Of a stretch of 12,432 nucleotides of DNA, positions 1-6,436 are shown piece after piece. The position numbers and the translations under genes are program-made. Under the pieces are notes generated by a model that worked only from the letters and a program-made list of their open reading frames with translations, searched no databases and was not told where the DNA came from. The stretch is from positions 1 to 12,432 of the forward strand of contig JAPOQT010000083.1 in NCBI GenBank assembly GCA_026710525.1, read 5' to 3'. The stretch's first letter is position 1, and each line of letters opens with the position of its first letter. Source of the stretch: Pseudomonadota bacterium (GTDB lineage: Bacteria; Bdellovibrionota_B; Oligoflexia; Oligoflexales; Bin106).

Positions 1-332
1 ATTTCTTTTTCTCAGGCATCCCCCACTATCCATGGATGCTCACTAAACATCGAGTGCCCAAAACGATAGGGTTTATGACAGATTATTGACTTTGACAATT
101 CAGATGTAATCTTAATCAAAAACGTCTACTCTATTTGAAGTGATTATCGAAGAAAAAAGTAATTCTTTGATTTAATTGTAAATCTTTAAAGCTATTATTA
201 CGATAATAAAAAATAATAAATTATTATACATTATACAAAAATTGTATTGATTTTGTAGTTTTTGTTGGAATTTCTATGATATAATAAACGACAGTGATTG
301 TGACCTTGACCGCCATCAAAATGGAGTAAAGT
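1..332. other. AT-rich non-coding stretch with one promoter
   Basis: I see no credible coding region here. The first 60 bases contain the self-complementary word ATCCATGGAT. From about 170 to 290 the sequence is very AT-rich with long A and T runs. The only regulatory signal I can support is the extended -10 promoter near 277-285, listed separately. The leftmost bases may be the edge of a neighbouring gene or element, but nothing shows this. Confidence 0.5.
257..285 (+). promoter_or_regulatory. Candidate extended -10 promoter
   Basis: A perfect TATAAT at 280-285 is preceded by TG at 277-278, giving the extended -10 form TGaTATAAT. The -35 position (about 257-262, agtttt) is poor, which extended -10 promoters tolerate. 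It lies about 48 bases upstream of an ATG at 333 that has a well-placed GGAG (323-326, spacing 6). Promoter and ribosome site are thus intact in front of a reading frame that is itself broken. Confidence 0.4.
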
Positions 333-681
333 ATGTTTATATCATGTCCTAAGCTAAAAATGGTGCCACGGTGGTTCGACTAGTGGTAGCATTCCGAAAA
401 AAAGACACCGGTACACCTGCGAGTCGTACTGTCAAAAGATCCTCAAGAAATCAAACAATTTCATGGGAACGGGAGTCATCGAAGACTAGAAGAACGGAAA
501 GATTTCACTTCCTGATTTTTCTAAAGAACGCCGTGTTAACATCTATGATTTTGTGTGTCCGATTCCATTCTACGCCCCTACCTGTAATGTGAGATTTTCT
601 ACTAATAAAAATGTAGTTCTTGAGTACGTGATTACAGCCCCCCTTTATCCTTGTATATTTGTTCTTTTTTACCACTGTTAA
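333..681 (+). pseudogene. Decayed coding region, possibly the N-terminal part of a transposase
   Basis: The ATG at 333 has GGAG six bases upstream. The frame reads MFISCPKLK and then stops at 381. A coding-looking stretch (KNGATVVRLVVAFRKK) continues in another frame from 356 to about 400. The original frame then resumes from about 396 (LRVVLSKDPQEIKQFHGNG and onward) to a stop at 513. A third frame (499-681) carries LPDFSKERRVNIYDF and further residues. Two shifts that cancel, then a third, are what a gene decaying by single-base indels looks like. The opening (MFI followed by a short basic stretch and a VRLV-like strand) resembles the start of IS1634-type transposases, but this is a weak recollection. 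Chance open frames in AT-rich DNA remain possible, especially for the last segment. Confidence 0.35.
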
Positions 682-912
682 GAAAAGGCAAGTTATGCCT
701 GTTATTTTAATGAGTTATGTTTTTTCTAAATGTGAAATGTCAAAGTCAGGGTTAATGACCAGAAGCTTAATATCTAACGACACTGTCTGTTTATCCACTG
801 TAAACCATCAATTTTAGGTGGAACGGTATTTGTGTAATCGATGATCTGAATAACTACATTGGTCGGGTATTGTTCCTGGTTATTCTTTTTAATTTCTTTA
901 ACTTCAGGATGA
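682..912. other. Spacer with no supported gene
   Basis: It lies between the end of the + strand decayed frame and the minus-strand transposase remnant. A five-base stem (AGGCA/TGCCT, 686-700) follows the last + strand stop but lacks a proper T run. A minus-strand open frame of 61 codons (774-959) has no ribosome site or recognisable motif and overlaps the transposase remnant in another frame, so it is probably accidental or also decayed. Confidence 0.4.
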
Positions 913-1238
913 TCATGAAAAATATAAAATTTTAAAAAACATAGATACATCTTGATCATGGGTCGTCTTTTTTTGCTCTGAAAACATGCCTCGATTAGCG
1001 GTCAATGTAAATTTCTTCACGTCAGTTTTTTGTGAAAAATCCTGGACTAAGTTTTCATCTCTGGAGTACTGCCTGGAAACACTTTATATGAAAGAGGTAG
1101 TCCTTTTTCATCAGAAATTAAAGCCAGCACAATGCGAAATTCATCAGGTTTATCATCTTTACTGAAGCCAAACTCACGCATTTTAACCAATAAAAACAGC
1201 CCGCATATGTATGCTCTTGAAAATCTTATTTTGACCGC
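913..1238 (-). pseudogene. IS4-superfamily (IS1634-like) transposase remnant, frameshifted
   Basis: On the minus strand, 1238 down to 1047 encodes a stretch containing REFGFSKDDKPDEFRIVLA, then GLPLSYKVFPGSTPEMKT, then a TAG. This matches the well-known GFSKDgkPd...vlgLl.deeGlPl.yevFpGNT.E.KT block of IS1634-type DDE transposases. Shifting frame by one base just before the TAG restores the reading (LVQDFSQKTDVKKFTL, then TANRGMFSEQ) to a stop at 913-915, so a single base was lost near 1048. The second catalytic block, normally ADRGM, reads ANRGM, so the expected Asp is Asn. The first catalytic block (YDVTTLYFE in relatives) is also degraded, here to something like YICGLFLLV. The N-terminus, the C-terminus and the last catalytic Glu are not visible. 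This is a dead internal fragment and I saw no terminal repeats. Confidence 0.7.
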
Positions 1239-1427
1239 TTAATTATCGAGTAATATTAGACTGTTATTTTACGGGTGATATGGCTACCCTGTTAAGCGTT
1301 ATTCCCATGCTGTTAGGATGACAGTGGTAGTTAAAAGTCACCATGTTTTTTAGTCATTCGGATACCATGATGCTCGAAGGCTGTGATTTAAGTTATATGA
1401 CTAGGCTTTCTTGTGATACATGGGGTA
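1239..1427. other. Spacer, no gene or clear terminator
   Basis: All six frames are interrupted here. It lies just downstream of the last lipoprotein gene on the minus strand, so a terminator for that operon would be expected, but I find no stable hairpin followed by a T run. The sequence may include further scrambled remains of the neighbouring transposase, which I could not align. Confidence 0.4.
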
Positions 1428-2342
1428 TTAAAGATCAGTGCATAGGGGCTTGAAATCTTTGGGGTTTGGCACACAGTATTGCCTGATATCACCGGCTGCC
1501 TTAGCCTCTAAGGGTAAAGAGTTAAGATAATATCCTAACTCTCTCAGAGTGTTAGTAACTGAGTTCACCACTGTGGCATCTTCTTGGGAGGATTCAGCAA
1601 GAGAGGTTAACGACTCCCAATGATAAATAATTGTTTTGAGATTTTGACTTTTATCTTGATTCATCTTTGATGTCAAAGATGAATCAACATCGTGATTGAG
1701 AAAGTGATTGAGTTTGCTGAGGTATTTTTGATTAATTTTATCGGCTGAATAAACAAGAATAACATCTGGTAACAAGCAAGCAATAATACCACCAAGAACC
1801 ATAGTTGAGAGGTAAAACTTTCTTGACATGGTCCGTAATAAATGATGAGAGATGTTTTTACTGTGATGGGCTAGGTGATAGCTACCATACATGATCATCA
1901 TTCCTGGTAGCACACTTAAACCACTGGCTGCCCCTATGGTAGCCATCTCCATGGGTTGTTGCTGGCTTTTGTAGCGCTCTAAGTCTTCGTAACTATTCAG
2001 AAGAGCGAGAAAAGTTTGTTTTTGTTCCTGATGGAGACTAAGTAACTGATGACGATCAAAGTAGGCTGTTTGTCCCACGGATGTTACTAAGGCAGGCACA
2101 CAGTTCTGCCCCACTATATTATGCTGATTGAGGAGGGTTTGCTCGGCAAACAGACAAACCTCAAAAAACAGGTGATTATCCTGCTTTTCGACAGCAGCTT
2201 TAAGCAGATAACCCTGATCGATGAAGGCACTCAACTCTAACGGTTGTTGTGATTTTTGCCATAATTTTTGAGAGCCACAACCACTCAGTGAGTTGATTAG
2301 CAAGGTAACGAAACAAGTTTGAGTAAGTAAACGTAACAACAT
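1428..2342 (-). CDS. Predicted lipoprotein with a membrane hairpin, unknown function
   Basis: I do not recognise this 304-residue protein. The start chosen is the ATG at 2342, which has AGG six bases upstream and gives a clean lipoprotein signal peptide: Arg4, a hydrophobic core, and lipobox L19-S-G-C22. An ATG at 2360 and a GTG at 2384 lie upstream in frame and cannot be excluded. Beyond the lipid anchor, residues about 134-155 and 177-199 are hydrophobic and flank a basic, His-rich loop (HHSKN...LRTMSRK). By the positive-inside rule this places the loop in the cytoplasm and both ends in the periplasm. C63 and C81 before the hairpin and C290 and C301 near the end could form disulfides. It lies 93 bases after the 630-aa lipoprotein gene, on the same strand, and is probably the last gene of that operon. 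It shows no obvious similarity to its two neighbours. Confidence 0.75.
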   Translation of the reverse strand: MLLRLLTQTCFVTLLINSLSGCGSQKLWQKSQQPLELSAFIDQGYLLKAAVEKQDNHLFFEVCLFAEQTLLNQHNIVGQNCVPALVTSVGQTAYFDRHQLLSLHQEQKQTFLALLNSYEDLERYKSQQQPMEMATIGAASGLSVLPGMMIMYGSYHLAHHSKNISHHLLRTMSRKFYLSTMVLGGIIACLLPDVILVYSADKINQKYLSKLNHFLNHDVDSSLTSKMNQDKSQNLKTIIYHWESLTSLAESSQEDATVVNSVTNTLRELGYYLNSLPLEAKAAGDIRQYCVPNPKDFKPLCTDL

Positions 2343-2435
2343 AAATAACCTATCTGTCATAATGCACGATGAACTGTAGAGCACACGACTCTACTGACTG
2401 AATTGATAAAACATATAAATTCACTACCAAACCGC

Positions 2436-4328
2436 TTACCTCTGATGGCGTAACACCTCTTTTTTGATGTTGAGTACTCGCGCACAAGCAAAAGCCGGTG
2501 AGGTATGGGCACTAAAGAAAAGGTTAGGGTCATAATAGTCAAGTAAATTATCCGTGAGATTTAATCGTAACAGGCATCTTGCCCTATCGATATCAGAGAC
2601 ATCTCTCAATATATAGTCGATAAGGGGTTGTTCTGATTTTCCAAGTAAAGACAAATAATGGACAATGGTTTCATCTCGTTCTAATCCTTTTGAATAAGGA
2701 TAGGCATGGTTCTTAAAAAGGAGCTGCCTTCTTTGGTTATAGGTTTGGTTGAGTTCCTCAATATGGTAAGAAAAAAGATGCATATGATAAGTAAAGTTTT
2801 GCGTGTTTTTGCGGATAATCCACAACGCCATTTCCTGAATAATATGTTCGTCGATATTATGTATTGAGTGCAATTTTAACAGGGAGGTTTTTGCGAGATG
2901 CCTAATAACTTCTGGGGAAAAAATTTTATCATAAGGAAAGTACTGTCCTTCATAAAACTTATTGATGGAAAATTCGAAGGCCTTAATGAACTCAGGGGAT
3001 ATTTGATCGTACATGTCAGCGATAATTTTAAAAAGAATAATGGGGAGATCGAGGAGTTGGTGGGTTTGTTCTGCATTTGATTGTTTGTAATGTTCAACAT
3101 AAGTCTGCCAGATAGATGAGGATTTTATTTGGCGATAGAAGGGAGTAATTGCCTGATTAAAGCTGTAAAAATATTTCTTAAATTCATTCGTGTTCATAAA
3201 AGTTAAGTCTCCTATGTCATGAGATGCAATGACTTGGGCAATGGTAAATAAGTCCAGGATGAAGATCAGCTCAAATATTGCCGGAGAGAATTGAAGGTCA
3301 GGGTGCTTCATCTTGTGGTCATAAGGTCGGAATATGGCGCGACTTTCTGCCACATTAATTTGGTCAAAAATCTTGTTTTCGCCACCTCCTCGGCGGCCAT
3401 TGTTTTTGTCGGAGACAAAAGTTGTTGTGAGCCCTCCAGTGAGCACTGGCACCGATGTACGCTGATCAAATCCATAATAGTTATAGAGTTGCCAGAGCAT
3501 TTCATTTAGTAGTTGATCATAGTCTTCGAGATAGAGAAAAGGATGGTTGTGCATTAAAACAATTTTGTTAAACTTTCTCTCGAAGTAAATTTCACGGGCC
3601 TGCCAATGAAAACTCACTCTCTGAAATGGGCTATCATTGATATCATCCACCATAATCACTGGTTTATTCTCCGGGTTGTGGATATTAAATTGATACTGAC
3701 CATGAAATAGTTCATTTAACAGGGTGGCAAATTGCTGATGAGTGATTTTTTTATGATTAATGTAGTTATTTGTTCTTGTGGCATTCATTTTGAGAATATG
3801 ATTATTGTTTAATGCTCCGATATTGAAATCATCGATAGCTAAGATGAAGGTATTTAAACGACTCCTCTTACTATTTTTTGGTGGCAATGATTTTGACTTT
3901 ATCTGAAAAGGGTACGATTGGGCTGAAATGACAAAAAAGAAGTTATTAGGTCTTGATATGCCACTTTTTTTTCCTCCTGAATCTCGCAGTAAGTGACGTT
4001 GTTGTTGTGGCGCATTGATCATGACAAGGTCTGGTTTAGGAATATTTTGGAAGCCAAGTTTATGATGAATAGTATTCATCGCCTCATTCAGGCGATGAAA
4101 TATTTTCTCATTTTCTTCGGATAGGGAAGACACGCATGACATCAGCTGACAGAAACGCTCCATACTGATTTTATGCCATAGGATGGCTGTATTAGCTGAA
4201 GCGTCATAATTGACCCCAGAGCGAGCCACTGATAGGGAAGACTGGGATGATTGTTGCGAACTACAGGATAATACGGTGGTGATGGATAGTGGCAGGATGA
4301 TTATGGCTAAAAACTGTTTGAAAAACAT
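2436..4328 (-). CDS. Large predicted lipoprotein, paralogue of the 615-aa upstream neighbour
   Basis: This 630-residue protein belongs to no family I recognise. Its N-terminus is a lipoprotein signal peptide (Lys4, hydrophobic core, V19-L-S-C22), and mature Ser follows at +2. It is collinear with the 615-aa protein upstream. Shared blocks are RFCQLMSC (C60 and C65) followed by LGFQNIPKPDLVMI; IYFERKFNKIVL near the middle; a LYNYYGFDQRT block; FSPAIFELIF; FKIIADMYDQISPEF; and a strongly conserved C-terminus (HAYPYSKGLERDETIVHYL, then ARCL with C585, then FAC with C615, ending VLRHQR). Apart from the lipidated Cys these are the only cysteines. No transmembrane segment follows the signal peptide, so it is probably a lipid-anchored, extracytoplasmic, mostly helical protein. 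The gene starts 15 bases after its paralogue ends, so the two are co-transcribed. The ribosome site is weak (AAGAG). Confidence 0.85.
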   Translation of the reverse strand: MFFKQFLAIIILPLSITTVLSCSSQQSSQSSLSVARSGVNYDASANTAILWHKISMERFCQLMSCVSSLSEENEKIFHRLNEAMNTIHHKLGFQNIPKPDLVMINAPQQQRHLLRDSGGKKSGISRPNNFFFVISAQSYPFQIKSKSLPPKNSKRSRLNTFILAIDDFNIGALNNNHILKMNATRTNNYINHKKITHQQFATLLNELFHGQYQFNIHNPENKPVIMVDDINDSPFQRVSFHWQAREIYFERKFNKIVLMHNHPFLYLEDYDQLLNEMLWQLYNYYGFDQRTSVPVLTGGLTTTFVSDKNNGRRGGGENKIFDQINVAESRAIFRPYDHKMKHPDLQFSPAIFELIFILDLFTIAQVIASHDIGDLTFMNTNEFKKYFYSFNQAITPFYRQIKSSSIWQTYVEHYKQSNAEQTHQLLDLPIILFKIIADMYDQISPEFIKAFEFSINKFYEGQYFPYDKIFSPEVIRHLAKTSLLKLHSIHNIDEHIIQEMALWIIRKNTQNFTYHMHLFSYHIEELNQTYNQRRQLLFKNHAYPYSKGLERDETIVHYLSLLGKSEQPLIDYILRDVSDIDRARCLLRLNLTDNLLDYYDPNLFFSAHTSPAFACARVLNIKKEVLRHQR

Positions 4329-4343
4329 AGGGTCTCTTTCATG

Positions 4344-6191
4344 TTACTGATGTCGTAGATGTTCTTTGGCGACGTTAATAGCTCTAAAACAAGTAAAATC
4401 TGGAGATGAATCGGTGATTAAGTGGTAGTAAGGTGTGTAGAAATCAAGTAGATTCTCATGATAGCTGACGTTATAAAGACATCTCGCTTTTTGAGTGGGG
4501 GTTAATTCTTGTAACAGATAATTCATGTACAGCTGATGATTGATACCAAGTAGGGATAAGTAATGAACGATGGTTTCATCTTTTTTGAGGGTGTCAGTGT
4601 ACGGATAAGCTTGGTTCTTGATGAGCTCTGCTTTGCGATCAGCCATGATTGATTTTTGGTGCTCAATAATGAGTGAGAATTGATTAATATGATAAGAGAA
4701 ACCCCTGCTTTTTTTAATAGTCAACCAGCCAACAATGCCTTCTATTAATTGATTATTGGTAGCGAGGAAGCCACCATTGAAAAAGTTTTTGATCAAGGTG
4801 GTTACTTGTCTTTCATCGAGCCAGCCTGGTAGTAGTAATGATCTTGTTGCATAGAACTGGACCAGTTCGCGCTCAAGATGTTGTAAAAAATCAGTTGAAA
4901 CTTGATCATAAAAACTAGAGATCATCTTGTAAATGATGATAGGCTGAGAAAGAAACTGCATCGAGAACGGCGACTGCTTTTGTTTAGTGATTAATATTTG
5001 TTCATATAATTCCCACTCAGGTGTCTGGGTTAACTCGGCAAAGAGTTTTTGAGCATTAGGTGTTTTGCTAAAAAGAACGTCACTATCTAGGGTTTTGAGA
5101 TCTGGTGGTAACTCATCGAGAAACATGGCGGTGTAAATCTCAAGATAGAAAAGTAAATCGAAGATTTCAGGAGAAAATAATAGGCCGTGGCGCTTGGGAT
5201 AGTAATCGTCTTTGAATAATTGCTTGAAAAAATCTTGATCAAGCATGGCTATTATATTGCCCATATCTCCAGATTTGCGAGAGTTTTTAGTGTCAGTGAT
5301 CATGGGAATTTGTTTGGATCTCATGAGAGATGATGGTCCGGTGCTCCGCAGGTCTACTTGGTAGTAGTCATAAAGGTTTTCAAGCAGTTCGAGTAATAAT
5401 GAACTATGCAGGGTATCGAAAGAGAGTTGTTCGTTTGATGAAAAGATGATTTTATTCGTTTTTCTTTCGAGGTAAATACGATCAGCTATCCAATTAAATG
5501 GCTTGGTATTATTCGATGTTTCTTGGGAAAGACGAACGTCTTTAAATAGGATAGTGTCTGGCACAGGCGAAGGTAAGAATTGAAAAGATCTCTGAAAGGT
5601 ATGATTCAGTAAAGTGGCAATTTTTTCGCTACTAACCGAGGGATCATTGGGTAAGTTTGGATAATCACCCATCGTAATTTTTTCCATCATAGAATGACTA
5701 TCAAGGCTCTGACGACTTAGTTGATGTAGGCCAAGAATCACAACAGAAGGGTCACTTTTTTTGGCTTTACTCGAACCATTATGAAATTTTTTTATCCTGA
5801 TGGGATAAGTGTTTTTTGCTAAGTAAAGGAAAAAACGTGGCTGCTGCCGGAGACTAAAACTTCTTAAGTTGGGGTTTTTCATACTCTTCTGGTTTTTTAC
5901 CACCACGAGCTCTGGCTCAGGAATACCATCAATACCAAGGAGTTTATGGAGAGTGCTGATGGTGGATTGGAGTTTTTCGATAATCTTTCTCTTTGCCGGC
6001 GATACCCATTCAGAACAATGGATGGCCAGACAAAACTCATTTAAACTCACCTCTTGCCATAGCAGTTCCTGATGACTAGATAGCTGGGTCTGTTGTCTAG
6101 AAACTGCGAGCTGATGCTGATGATTCAGTAAGTCACCACAAGCAGTTAACAGCCAGAGTAAGCAGATAAAAGAAATATTGATGTAGACCAT
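4344..6191 (-). CDS. Large predicted lipoprotein, first gene of the operon
   Basis: This 615-residue protein of unknown function is a tandem paralogue of the following 630-aa gene product. Its signal peptide has lipobox L15-T-A-C18 with Gly and Asp after the Cys, but the stretch before the hydrophobic core has no Lys or Arg, which is unusual. No other in-frame start codon lies nearby. Blocks shared with the paralogue are EFCLAIHC (C54, C59) followed by LGIDGIPEPELVVV; RIYLERKTNKIIF; LENLYDYYQVDLRS; FSPEIFDLLF; YKMISSFYDQVSTDF; and the C-terminal QAYPYTDTLKKDETIVHYL, ARCL (C571), FTC (C601), HLRHQ. The two C-terminal cysteines are 30 residues apart in both proteins. No HExxH, nucleotide-binding or peptidoglycan-binding motif is visible. 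The ribosome binding site is weak. A candidate promoter lies at 6225-6252. Confidence 0.85.
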   Translation of the reverse strand: MVYINISFICLLWLLTACGDLLNHQHQLAVSRQQTQLSSHQELLWQEVSLNEFCLAIHCSEWVSPAKRKIIEKLQSTISTLHKLLGIDGIPEPELVVVKNQKSMKNPNLRSFSLRQQPRFFLYLAKNTYPIRIKKFHNGSSKAKKSDPSVVILGLHQLSRQSLDSHSMMEKITMGDYPNLPNDPSVSSEKIATLLNHTFQRSFQFLPSPVPDTILFKDVRLSQETSNNTKPFNWIADRIYLERKTNKIIFSSNEQLSFDTLHSSLLLELLENLYDYYQVDLRSTGPSSLMRSKQIPMITDTKNSRKSGDMGNIIAMLDQDFFKQLFKDDYYPKRHGLLFSPEIFDLLFYLEIYTAMFLDELPPDLKTLDSDVLFSKTPNAQKLFAELTQTPEWELYEQILITKQKQSPFSMQFLSQPIIIYKMISSFYDQVSTDFLQHLERELVQFYATRSLLLPGWLDERQVTTLIKNFFNGGFLATNNQLIEGIVGWLTIKKSRGFSYHINQFSLIIEHQKSIMADRKAELIKNQAYPYTDTLKKDETIVHYLSLLGINHQLYMNYLLQELTPTQKARCLYNVSYHENLLDFYTPYYHLITDSSPDFTCFRAINVAKEHLRHQ

Positions 6192-6224
6192 ACGATAGAT
6201 CTTGTTATATAAGACAAATATTTT

Positions 6225-6252
6225 GATATAACTTAATTTTATGTCATGGCAA
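6225..6252 (-). promoter_or_regulatory. Candidate promoter of the lipoprotein operon
   Basis: Read on the minus strand, TTGCCA (6252-6247) and TATATC (6230-6225) are separated by 16 bases, a fair housekeeping-sigma match. The predicted transcript would start about 27 bases before the ATG at 6191. A second candidate lies upstream with a perfect TTGACA (6321-6316) but a poor -10 (TAAGAG, 6298-6293, spacing 17). A transcript from that one would include the hairpin at 6260-6284. Confidence 0.35.
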
Positions 6253-6259
6253 ATGAAAA

Positions 6260-6284
6260 AAGTTTATAAGCGAACTATAAACTT
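6260..6284 (-). repeat. Perfect 9-bp AT-rich inverted repeat followed by a T run
   Basis: AAGTTTATA (6260-6268) and TATAAACTT (6276-6284) are exact reverse complements around a 7-base loop. On the minus strand the hairpin is directly followed by a run of six T residues counting the last two of the stem, so it resembles a weak intrinsic terminator. It lies just upstream of the candidate lipoprotein promoter, so it could be a second groEL terminator, an attenuator for a longer lipoprotein transcript, or an operator. Confidence 0.5.
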
Positions 6285-6363
6285 GTATGGTTCTCTTACC
6301 AAATGACCTCACTTATGTCAATAGAAAAATCTCATGAGGTTGAAATAAATTATTACCATACAT

Positions 6364-6398
6364 AAAAAAAGCGCTCCTAAAGTTCCTAGGAGCGCTTT
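6364..6398 (-). terminator. Rho-independent terminator of groESL
   Basis: AAAGCGCTCCTA (6368-6379) and TAGGAGCGCTTT (6387-6398) form a perfect 12-bp stem around a 7-base loop. On the minus strand a run of seven T residues follows (complement of 6364-6370, its first three also pairing in the stem). It lies 38 bases past the groEL stop codon and should end the groES-groEL transcript before the lipoprotein genes. Confidence 0.93.
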
Positions 6399-6436
6399 CT
6401 TACTTAGTTAACATCAACAAGGATTGGCGATAGTCA

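Noticed and set aside
686..700. AGGCA/TGCCT stem after the + strand decayed frame
   Set aside because: Only five base pairs, and the following T-rich stretch is interrupted, so it is not a convincing terminator.
774..959. 61-codon minus-strand open frame near the transposase remnant
   Set aside because: No ribosome site, no recognisable motif, and it overlaps the better supported transposase frame. It could be another decayed fragment but I cannot show it.
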